Shown one piece after another: positions 23,721 through 31,180 of a stretch of DNA of 59,380 nt. The stretch spans positions 1 through 59,380 of the forward strand of contig NZ_WTPX01000010.1 in NCBI RefSeq assembly GCF_013036045.1. Reading direction: 5' to 3'. Source of the stretch: Alienimonas chondri. GTDB taxonomy: Bacteria > Planctomycetota > Planctomycetia > Planctomycetales > Planctomycetaceae. Numbering within the stretch: position 1 is the first letter of the stretch; each line of letters opens with the position of its first letter. The notes beneath the pieces are model-generated. The model did not search any database. It worked only from the letters and a program-made list of their open reading frames with translations, and was not told the DNA's origin. The position numbers were made by a program, and so were the translations under genes.

Positions 23721-26700
23721 TCAGCGGGTCACGCCGATGTTGAAGCTGAAGAGCTGCTCGTCGTCGTAATCCGGACCGGCGACCGGGACGGCAAAGTCGA
23801 ACGCCAGCGGGGCCGGGCCGAACGCCTGCGGCAAGCTGATCCGCAGACCGGCGCCGACCGACGCCCGAAAGTCGTCGAGGCTGACGCTTTCGTTCACCGT
23901 ACCGAAGTCGCTGAAGACGACGCCCTGCAAGGCATCGTTCACCAGAATCGGGAAGCGGTACTGGAGGCTGCCGAAGGTGCTGAACCGTCCGCCGACCCGC
24001 ACCCCGTTCTGCAACGGGCTGACGCCGCGGAAGTCGTACCCGCGAAGCGTCTGGTAGCCGCCGAGGTAGTAGCTTTCGAAGATCGGCAACTCGTCGCCGG
24101 CGATGCCGACGCTGCCGTTGAGGCTCAGGACGTGTTGGCCGGTGCCGTCCGGGCGTTCCATCAACGTCCAGTACTGGGCCGCTTCCGCGTCGAAGCGAGG
24201 ATAGACGAAGTCGCCCAGGCCCTGGGTGTAGCCGAACTCCGCGAAGGAGCCTTCGCTGGGCAGGATCGCCCGGTCGCGGCTGTCGTATTTGAGGCTCGCC
24301 CCGACGGTGAACAGCGTGTTGTTGCCGACCGCTTCCGCCAGCTTCGGCGGGGTGGGGACGGTCGGATCGAAGATCTTCACGTCTTCCAAACGGCTGCTGC
24401 CGACGATGCTCCAGAACGGCGTGAGCTGCCGACCGACCGTCAGTCGCCCGCCGAGCCGCTGCTCGTTGAATTCGTCGTAGTACCGGCTGTAGTAGAAGCC
24501 GCTCACGCCGACGCTGTAAAGACTGTCGAGGAAGTACGGGTCCGTCAGGCTGACGAGGTAACGGCTGACCTCGGCGCCGGGCACCGCTTCGATCCGCAGG
24601 CGCTGCCCGCGACCGCGGAAGGCGCTGCCGTTGCGGACTTCCTGGAAGCTGCGGGGGAATCGCCAGATGTCGAAGTTGTCTTCTTGCAGGGTCACCTGAC
24701 CGACGAGGCCGCTCGAACTATTCACCGCGGCGCCGACCATGAACCGACCGGTGCGTTCTTCACGGGCGCGGACGTCGATGTCCACGTAGCCGGGCGGCTC
24801 TTGGAACGGTCCCTGAAACGGTCCGCCGTTGGGGCTTTGGGGCAGCAGCGGGTTCGAGACCCCCGGCCCCATATCGCCGCCGGTCTGCTGGACGGTCTGA
24901 AACGGATCGTAGGCGCCGTCGGCGGTGACGACGGGACTGGGCGCGACGCTGGTAACGACCGGCGCCGGCTCCCACTGGCCGCCAGGCGACGATTGCGGGG
25001 CGGGGCTCTGGGCGCGATAGACGGGCTTGATGAAGCCGTTCTCTTCCCGCGTCGGGATCTTAGGGGTGACCTGCGCGATCGGGGTCTCCGCGAAGCCGTC
25101 GAACGTCGGCAGACTCGGCTCCCACGCCGGTTCCAGCAGGGTCGGCAACGTGTGAGCGGTTCGGGGTTCACGCGACAGATCGAACAGATCCTGCTGGGCG
25201 ACCCAACCGGCGGGGTCGTTCTCCGGCGTCGGCGGTTCCAGCGGCGAAGGCAGGCGCTGCACCTGCTCCTGTTCGGCGTCGCGTCGGGCAGCCTCGCGTC
25301 GAGCGGCGGGCGGGATCGGCCGGAGGGACGCCGTGCGGACCGTCAACTCGTTCAGCGGGGCCGGCCGCGGCCGCAGATAGCCGGTCCGGCGATCCTGCGA
25401 CTCGGGCGCCGAAGGAGGAGTGGACTGCGGCGCCGGCGGGGCGACGTAGCTCCGGGGCGAGACGACCGGGTCCGGGCTTTGCCCGCGGTAGGCGCCGGCG
25501 GGGAGAATCGGTTCCTCGTCGACGGGGACGATGGTGAACTCGACCTGGGAATTGAACACCGACGAGCCGCCGATGCGGGCTTTGCTCTTGTTCAGCATCA
25601 GCGGGTCCGCTTTGTCCCCGGGGCTGACCAGCATCTGGTTGTGGATCAACGCCCGCTGAGTGTGCGGGTTGTCGCCGATCACGCTGGCGTTGATGTGCCG
25701 GATATAGCGGACCTTGTCCTCTTCGATCTGGTACGTCAGGTCGATCATGCCGGGGGTATCCAGGAACGACGGGGCAGGCTGAATCTTCGTGAACAGCCGG
25801 CCTTCGGCGCCGTACAGCTTCTCCATTTTCGCACGGTCCTGATGGAGGAATCGGGCGTTGTAGTAGTCGCCGGGGGCGAGCGCTGGCCCATCCGGACCGA
25901 AACCGAAGGCGGACGCCAGAACGTTTTTTGAGGAGTCGGGCAGCAGCACCGCGTCCGGCAGCTTCTCGTTCCCCTCTAGATTGATGTTCCGAATGCGATA
26001 CCGCGGACCCTCAGCCACCAGGAACGTCACGTAAATGTCGGAGCGGTCCTCGCTCTCCGAGACCTCCGCCGACACCTTCACGTCGAAGTAGCCAAGGTCG
26101 CGGTAGTAGTCGGTCAGGGCCGCTTCGTCCCGCGGGACGGTGGTCGGATCGAACAGGCCGAAGTTGAACAGATCCACCACCCCCAGCGGCTTCGCCTTGG
26201 TCTCGAGATCACGCTTCAAAACCGCGGCGGAGAACGCTTCGTTTCCCGCAAAGGCGACCTTCGCGACCCGCACCTTCGGTCCTTCGACGATCTGGAACAC
26301 CACGTCCCTGTGCTGCTCCTGATCGCCGCGAGTCAGTTCGACCTTCGCGTGGCGATAGCCTTTTTCGACGTAGTAGCGTTTGATCTGCTCGGCGGCGTCG
26401 CGGTTGAACATCACCCGGTAGGGGCTGCCCGGCTCCAACCCGGTGACGCGGGAGAGCTGCTCGTCCGAGACCTTGTCGTTGCCGCGATACTGAATGGAGG
26501 CGACCTGCGGCAATTCCTTGACCAGGAACACCACGACCGGCCCCTCGGGCGTGTCGCGCACCTCGCGCTTCACCCGGCTGAACCACTTCGTTTCATACAG
26601 GCTGCGGACGTCGTCCAGCATCTCGTGGTCGGTGACGACCCGGCCGCTTTTGATCGAAATGCGTTGCAGGATCACCGCGGAGGGGATCGTTTCGTTTCCC

Positions 26701-26837
26701 TCGACGCGGACCCCGACGATCGGCTTGTCCGGCGCGGTCTGTGCGCTCAGAACTCCGGCCGGCAGCGCGATCAAGGCGCCTGCCGCGAGGCAGAGCAATA
26801 GCAGGGCCGGGACGCGTCGGCGGAGCGGTGGCGACAT
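23721..26837 (-). CDS. bamA: Outer-membrane assembly protein BamA/Omp85 with a long Pro-rich insert
   Basis: Inserts beta-barrel proteins into the outer membrane. 1038 residues from the ATG at 26837. Seen: signal peptide 'ALLLLCLAAGALIALPAG'; about five POTRA domains (residues 38-440; e.g. 'VRVEGNETIPSAVI', 'IQYRGNDKVSDEQL', 'VAFAGNEAFSAAVL', 'INLEGNEKLPDAV'); an insert of about 240 residues (440-682) rich in Pro, Gln, Ser and Arg; then the 16-strand barrel, with the loop-6 motif 'YQTLRGYDFRGVSP' and a C-terminal strand ending 'FNIGVTR'. The insert is not part of BamA in Proteobacteria. It sits inside the H4MPT gene run, with 151 bases upstream and 82 downstream. Confidence 0.92.
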   Translation of the reverse strand: MSPPLRRRVPALLLLCLAAGALIALPAGVLSAQTAPDKPIVGVRVEGNETIPSAVILQRISIKSGRVVTDHEMLDDVRSLYETKWFSRVKREVRDTPEGPVVVFLVKELPQVASIQYRGNDKVSDEQLSRVTGLEPGSPYRVMFNRDAAEQIKRYYVEKGYRHAKVELTRGDQEQHRDVVFQIVEGPKVRVAKVAFAGNEAFSAAVLKRDLETKAKPLGVVDLFNFGLFDPTTVPRDEAALTDYYRDLGYFDVKVSAEVSESEDRSDIYVTFLVAEGPRYRIRNINLEGNEKLPDAVLLPDSSKNVLASAFGFGPDGPALAPGDYYNARFLHQDRAKMEKLYGAEGRLFTKIQPAPSFLDTPGMIDLTYQIEEDKVRYIRHINASVIGDNPHTQRALIHNQMLVSPGDKADPLMLNKSKARIGGSSVFNSQVEFTIVPVDEEPILPAGAYRGQSPDPVVSPRSYVAPPAPQSTPPSAPESQDRRTGYLRPRPAPLNELTVRTASLRPIPPAARREAARRDAEQEQVQRLPSPLEPPTPENDPAGWVAQQDLFDLSREPRTAHTLPTLLEPAWEPSLPTFDGFAETPIAQVTPKIPTREENGFIKPVYRAQSPAPQSSPGGQWEPAPVVTSVAPSPVVTADGAYDPFQTVQQTGGDMGPGVSNPLLPQSPNGGPFQGPFQEPPGYVDIDVRAREERTGRFMVGAAVNSSSGLVGQVTLQEDNFDIWRFPRSFQEVRNGSAFRGRGQRLRIEAVPGAEVSRYLVSLTDPYFLDSLYSVGVSGFYYSRYYDEFNEQRLGGRLTVGRQLTPFWSIVGSSRLEDVKIFDPTVPTPPKLAEAVGNNTLFTVGASLKYDSRDRAILPSEGSFAEFGYTQGLGDFVYPRFDAEAAQYWTLMERPDGTGQHVLSLNGSVGIAGDELPIFESYYLGGYQTLRGYDFRGVSPLQNGVRVGGRFSTFGSLQYRFPILVNDALQGVVFSDFGTVNESVSLDDFRASVGAGLRISLPQAFGPAPLAFDFAVPVAGPDYDDEQLFSFNIGVTR

Positions 26838-26988
26838 GGGCGGCGTCCAATGGCGGCGAATCAACCCGATCAGTCGAGCCGACGGATCAGGACCGGGCGC
26901 GATCCCCCTGAAAATGCCAGGGGGCGGCCGGAATGCGGGGGCATAGCAGCCCCCCGCCGTCCGCTCCAACCCGGAACCTCGCGCGGCG

Positions 26989-27774
26989 TTACTTCGCGCG
27001 CGACAGACCTTCACCCAACGCCAGCGCCTCGGATGCCCCGAGCACGCGCTCGTTCGACTCGAACAGCGCCCGGATCGCGGCTTTGTGAATCTTCATCTTC
27101 AATCCGCCGATCGCCAAGGCGCCGTAACAGCGGACGCCGTCGCGGTCTTCACCGTCGTCCTGCGACTCGACGCCCGCGATCCCCGTGGGGGGAACCGCGT
27201 TCAGGTCGACCGCCGTGGTCACGCCGGCGGAACGCAGGGCGTCTAACGTCGCGATCTCCACGCCCGCGGGACCGCAGACGAACGCCGCGGTCGCCCCGTC
27301 CAAGGCTTCTTGGACCGAATCGGCGTTTGGCCCGCGCTCCGGCGTGGGATCGTAGGTGCGAACCGTGACGCCTTCCTCGGCCAGCAGGGCCGCGACGCGG
27401 CTGCCCACCGGTCCTAGTCCCAGCACCGCGGCTTCGCCCTCGAACTTCGCGGCCAACACCGCCGCCGCCGCGGTCGTGCTGGACCCGTTCGGATCGCACA
27501 GCAGGCTGACCCGCAGCGGACCGAAGAAGGCGTGCGACACGGCGTCCGCGACCTCCTCCGCCTCCCAGGCGTCCGAGCCGCCGACGAAAATAGCCGTGTG
27601 CTTCAGATCCTGAGGACCGCGGGTGAAGATGGTGCCGTGCACCAAGGCGACGGCGTTCTCCGGGGTGACGCCGCCGTACGACAGAACCTCATCCGCCCCC
27701 GCATCCAAGGCGACGATGCGGTCGAACGCGGACGGGTGAGCGTCCGCGTCGAGGTGCAGGAGGATGCGTTTCAT
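26989..27774 (-). CDS. mtdB: NAD(P)-dependent methylene-tetrahydromethanopterin dehydrogenase
   Basis: Oxidises methylene-H4MPT to methenyl-H4MPT with NAD(P)+, the step after Fae in formaldehyde oxidation. 261 residues. Seen: 'LHLDADAHPSAFDRIVALDAG', 'YGGVTPENAVALVHGTIFTRG', 'HTAIFVGGSD', 'FFGPLRVSLLCDPNGSSTTAAA', Rossmann motif 'LGLGPVGSR' and the end 'FGALAIGGLKMK'-like 'YGALAIGGLKMKIHKA'. It is about 25-30 residues shorter than MtdB of Methylobacterium, the loss lying after the Rossmann motif. Planctomycetes carry both MtdB and MtdC types and I cannot tell which this is. 52 bases downstream of fae. Confidence 0.87.
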   Translation of the reverse strand: MKRILLHLDADAHPSAFDRIVALDAGADEVLSYGGVTPENAVALVHGTIFTRGPQDLKHTAIFVGGSDAWEAEEVADAVSHAFFGPLRVSLLCDPNGSSTTAAAAVLAAKFEGEAAVLGLGPVGSRVAALLAEEGVTVRTYDPTPERGPNADSVQEALDGATAAFVCGPAGVEIATLDALRSAGVTTAVDLNAVPPTGIAGVESQDDGEDRDGVRCYGALAIGGLKMKIHKAAIRALFESNERVLGASEALALGEGLSRAK

Positions 27775-27826
27775 CGGACGAGCACCCTGTCGTTGGAGCG
27801 TCGGCGGAACTTCAACGTCAGCGAGC

Positions 27827-28324
27827 TTAAACGTCGGCGAAGGGGTGCTTGGCGGTGTCCTTTTTGGAGACCACTTCGGCGACCTTCGGCTCCTGCTTCA
27901 TCGCCCGTTGGATGCTCAGCTTCGTCGCTTCGTAGTTGTATTCGTAGATCTTGGCGTCGTCGTCCGCTTCCCAGTGGATGAACACGCCGCAGACGATGCA
28001 CAGCGTTTCGGCCTGATCCTGCGGAATCGTGCCGTCGGCGACGCAGTCCGCGACCGCCTTGGCGACCGCGTACTGGGCCGGGCCGAACATCTGGACCGCT
28101 TGCTTCGCGCCCTTGATGGTCACCTTGGTGATCATGACGGTGTCGGGCTTCACCGCGAGGTTCGGCTCCAACACAGCCAGCAGGTTGCTGTGGCCCTGCG
28201 ACTGCCGGGACAGGGCGTTGGCGAACGCGATCCCGACGGGGCCGGTTTTCTCGCCGATCATCAGATCGATGTGGGCGACTTCGTTGCCTTCGCCCACCAG
28301 GGCTTCGCCGACGTGCAGGGACAT
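27827..28324 (-). CDS. fae: Formaldehyde-activating enzyme
   Basis: Catalyses condensation of formaldehyde with H4MPT to methylene-H4MPT in the cytoplasm. 165 residues from the ATG at 28324, near the family length of 170. Seen: '[20 protein letters not shown]' with the catalytic His (position 18 here), '[21 protein letters not shown]' and '[20 protein letters not shown]', nearly identical to characterised bacterial Fae. It is the first gene of the minus-strand C1 run; the 95-base gap to the divergent ATP-grasp gene must contain its promoter. Excellent family match. Confidence 0.96.
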   Translation of the reverse strand: MSLHVGEALVGEGNEVAHIDLMIGEKTGPVGIAFANALSRQSQGHSNLLAVLEPNLAVKPDTVMITKVTIKGAKQAVQMFGPAQYAVAKAVADCVADGTIPQDQAETLCIVCGVFIHWEADDDAKIYEYNYEATKLSIQRAMKQEPKVAEVVSKKDTAKHPFADV

Positions 28325-28365
28325 AGATTCGTTCTCGTAGAGATTTCGGGGACGCCGCGAGAGGG

Positions 28366-28371
28366 TACGAT
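28366..28371 (+). promoter_or_regulatory. Candidate -10 element (TACGAT) before the ATP-grasp gene
   Basis: TACGAT, preceded by GG, 48 bases before the ATG at 28420. The same hexamer occurs 60 bases before the start at 31181 and, again as GGTACGAT, 38 bases before the start at 54890. No matching -35 box is clear. Recurrence and position, rather than sequence strength, are the evidence. Confidence 0.28.
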
Positions 28372-28419
28372 CTTCCCCCGAGCGTTTCACCCGACCCGGC
28401 AAAGCCCCGCCGCTCTCCG

Positions 28420-29691
28420 ATGGCGTCCCCCGACCTGCTGATCGTCGGCGGCAGCGCCCGGGCCGCGGCGTGGTGCGCGGTGCGAGCCGGCCTGCAGGTC
28501 GCGGCGCTGGACCGCTACAACGATCTCGATCTGCTCGCCGTCGCCGACCCGTGCTTCCTCTGGGACGGCAGCGACGGACAGGTGGAACGGGTCGTCGGCG
28601 AACTGGGCGTGCCGTGGATGTACGTCGGTCCGTTGGAGAACCGGCCGGACCTGATTGACCGCTGCGCGAAGCTGGCTCCGCTGCGGGGCAACGGGGGCGA
28701 GACGCTCCGCGCGGTCCGCGATCCCGTGCGGCTGCAACAGGCCCTTGCCGACGCCGGCCTGCCGACGTTGGAGGTGCGGGAGGAGCACGACCCGCCCCCC
28801 ATGGACGACACTTGGTTGCTCAAACCGCGAGCGAGTTGCGGAGGGCGCGACGTCGTCGTGTGGCGAGCCGCGACGATGAACTATCCCGCGCGCCAAGAAC
28901 CGCACTATTTCCAGCAGCTTGTCCCGGACAGCGCCAGGGCGACCGAAAGCCTTGTCGGCCAGGTGAGCGACGGTTGGGAAGAGCCGTGCCGGAAGTTCAC
29001 AAGCGGTTTGCGGTTCAGCGAATTTCCATCGCCGCCCCATCACGACGGTCCACTTTCGGCGATCCGCTTCGGTCAGTGCGTCGGGCCGGCCGCGTCACGC
29101 TTAGCGTTGCCGCCCGAACGCACCGTTTTTCAGACGATCGGCGAGGCCTTTTCGCTTGACGGCCTGTTCGGCGTCGACTTCCTCTCCTTTTCCAGGCCGC
29201 ACAGACCCAAGACGGGGCCGTTTAAGGGAAGGTTGGGGACGAAGCCGACGCTGGGCGTGCTCGAGGTCAACCCGCGGTGGACCGCGTCCATGGAACTCTT
29301 GCCGGCTCGGTTACTGCCTTTCGAGACGTGGAGCGGGAAAGGCTTGAATTCGTCCGCTTCTGGCCCTGACGAAGGATCGGTTCATGCGAAGCGTGTCGTC
29401 TACGCACGGCGAACCGTCCGCGTCGGACGTTTGCCGGTTTACGGTCCGACCGACGCATTTTGGATCGCGGACGTACCGGCTCCCGGTTCGATCGTGCACG
29501 AAGACGAGCCGGTGTGCACCGTCTTCGCCAGCACGCCCTGCTCGCCCGTTTCTTCGATCGCACCATGGGAGAGGCTGAACGGAACGGAACGCCTCCACAC
29601 CGAACTGGACGAGCGGGAAAAAGAGGTGCGTTCGATGCTCAAAGCGGAACACAGCGGACTCGAGCGGTGGGGGCTACAATTGCCGGTATGA
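28420..29691 (+). CDS. ATP-grasp protein of the H4MPT gene cluster
   Basis: 423 residues. Seen: an N-terminal Rossmann-like domain '[19 protein letters not shown]', a central ATP-grasp fold with '[19 protein letters not shown]' (nucleotide-binding Lys and glycine-rich loop), '[18 protein letters not shown]', and the metal-binding end 'GVLEVNPRW' (Glu-x-Asn). ATP-grasp ligases of this kind occur in bacterial H4MPT gene clusters, where they are thought to add amino-acid or other side groups to the cofactor. A sarcinapterin-type ligation is possible but inferred. Divergent from fae; its stop overlaps the next gene's start. The Arg-, Ser- and Pro-rich stretch at residues about 240-310 lies between conserved blocks. 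Confidence 0.82.
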   Translation: MASPDLLIVGGSARAAAWCAVRAGLQVAALDRYNDLDLLAVADPCFLWDGSDGQVERVVGELGVPWMYVGPLENRPDLIDRCAKLAPLRGNGGETLRAVRDPVRLQQALADAGLPTLEVREEHDPPPMDDTWLLKPRASCGGRDVVVWRAATMNYPARQEPHYFQQLVPDSARATESLVGQVSDGWEEPCRKFTSGLRFSEFPSPPHHDGPLSAIRFGQCVGPAASRLALPPERTVFQTIGEAFSLDGLFGVDFLSFSRPHRPKTGPFKGRLGTKPTLGVLEVNPRWTASMELLPARLLPFETWSGKGLNSSASGPDEGSVHAKRVVYARRTVRVGRLPVYGPTDAFWIADVPAPGSIVHEDEPVCTVFASTPCSPVSSIAPWERLNGTERLHTELDEREKEVRSMLKAEHSGLERWGLQLPV

Positions 29692-31064
29692 GCAACCCCC
29701 ACGACGTCCGCGTCGTCGCCTGCGAGGTGACGTTCGAGCCGGTTCCCTTTCGCGCCCCGCTGAAGTTCGGCGGGCGGGTCGTGGACCGCACGGACCTCAT
29801 CAACGCCGCAGTGACCGTCGAACGCCGCGACGGCAAAACCGCGACCGGGCACGGCTCGATGCCGGTGGGGAACATCTGGGCCTGGCCAAGCGAGGAGGTG
29901 TCCGCCGATCAGGCGGAAGCAGCAATGAAGCTGTTGGCTGAGTTGGCTAGCGAGGGATGCGTCGATCTCACCGATAGCGATTCCGCCTTCCCGCCGACCT
30001 TTTGCGATGTGGTGGAACTTGGTTCTGTGTTGATGGAGGCCGGCGAAGGCGAAGAATTGTTCGCGGCGACCTCGACGACCCCGGTCGACTTCATCCCGCC
30101 CCTCGCTCGGCTGGTGGCGCTGTCCTCGGTTGATGCCGCCCTGCACGACGCCGTCGGTCGCGTGCACGATCGCAGCAGCTTCGACGTGCTGGGGCCGGAC
30201 TTCTGTAATCAAGATCTCTCGACCTACCTCGACGACCGCTTCGCCGGCGAATACCTCGACCAGTACACGCTGCGGGCACCGAAGCCGACGATGCCGCTGT
30301 ATCACCTCGTCGGCGCCCTCGATCCGCTGACGGATGCGGACGTCAACGAGCCGATCGGCGACGGCCTGCCGGAGACGCTGCCGGAGTGGATCGCCGCGGA
30401 CGGGATCACGCATTTCAAAATCAAACTGGCCGGCGACGACCTCGATTGGGACGTGGACCGCGTGCTGAGCATTGAGCGGATCGTCGCGGAGGCTCAGTCA
30501 AAACGGGGCGTGAACGAGTGGTTCTACTCCTGCGACTTCAACGAGAAGTGCCGCGACGCGGCCTACGTGGTCGCGTTTCTCGATCGGGTGATGGGCGGCA
30601 GCCCCGCAGCGTTCGAGCGGATCCAGTACCTCGAACAGCCCACGCACCGCGATCTGGAGGCTCACCCGATCCCGGTCCACGAGGCGGCGAAGATCAAGCC
30701 GGTCGTGATCGACGAATCGCTGACCGGCTACGGGGCGCTGTTAGAGGCCGTCGAACTGGGGTACAGCGGCGTGGCCCTCAAGGCGTGCAAGGGGCAGACG
30801 GAGAGCCTGCTGATGGGCGCCGCGGCTCAGAAACTGGGGCTGTTCCTCTGCGTGCAGGATCTGACCTGCCCGGGAGCGTCGTTCCTGCACAGCGCCAGTC
30901 TCGCCGCCCGCATCCCGACGGTCGCGGCGATCGAGGGGAACGGCCGGCAGTATTGTCCCGGTCCGAATGCGGCGTGGGCGCCGCGATACCCGGGATTGTT
31001 CGACATCTCGGACGGCACGGTGAACACCGCCGAGTTGGACGGTTCCGGGCTGGGATTTGCCTGA
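29688..31064 (+). CDS. Enolase-superfamily enzyme, muconate-lactonizing subgroup-like
   Basis: 458 residues from the ATG at 29688, which overlaps the ATP-grasp stop (ATGA). An in-frame upstream start would run through the neighbouring gene and is rejected. Seen: the K-x-K motif 'HFKIKLAG' (Lys244, Lys246), metal ligands Asp283 ('CDFNEK', D-x-N), Glu316 ('YLEQP') and Asp342 ('VIDES'), and Lys365/Lys368 in 'LKACKG'. These are the catalytic lysines and metal ligands of the MLE-like enolase subgroup (dipeptide epimerases, o-succinylbenzoate synthase, muconate cycloisomerase). Substrate unknown. The N-terminal capping domain is longer than usual. Coupling to the H4MPT ATP-grasp suggests a shared pathway. 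Confidence 0.85.
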   Translation: MSNPHDVRVVACEVTFEPVPFRAPLKFGGRVVDRTDLINAAVTVERRDGKTATGHGSMPVGNIWAWPSEEVSADQAEAAMKLLAELASEGCVDLTDSDSAFPPTFCDVVELGSVLMEAGEGEELFAATSTTPVDFIPPLARLVALSSVDAALHDAVGRVHDRSSFDVLGPDFCNQDLSTYLDDRFAGEYLDQYTLRAPKPTMPLYHLVGALDPLTDADVNEPIGDGLPETLPEWIAADGITHFKIKLAGDDLDWDVDRVLSIERIVAEAQSKRGVNEWFYSCDFNEKCRDAAYVVAFLDRVMGGSPAAFERIQYLEQPTHRDLEAHPIPVHEAAKIKPVVIDESLTGYGALLEAVELGYSGVALKACKGQTESLLMGAAAQKLGLFLCVQDLTCPGASFLHSASLAARIPTVAAIEGNGRQYCPGPNAAWAPRYPGLFDISDGTVNTAELDGSGLGFA

Positions 31065-31114
31065 GGGACGGCCGCCGGAATGACGCAACGCCTTTCGTCG
31101 GAACCTTCCGCCGC

Positions 31115-31120
31115 TACGAT
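31115..31120 (+). promoter_or_regulatory. Candidate -10 element of the seven-gene operon
   Basis: TACGAT lying 60 bases before the ATG at 31181; TTTCGT sixteen bases upstream of it could be a weak -35. It lies in the 116-base gap after the enolase-superfamily gene. The rest of the gap shows no hairpin with a U-tract. Confidence 0.3.
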
Positions 31121-31180
31121 GCGTCCGCCTTGTGAACGGTCCGTGAAGGCCGTCGGCCGCCGCCCCTGATCGAAGCGCCC

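Noticed and set aside
29460-29687. Longer N-terminus for the enolase-superfamily protein
   Set aside because: It would overlap 230 bases of the ATP-grasp gene and has basic, featureless sequence; the ATG at 29688 with an ATGA overlap starts the conserved fold.
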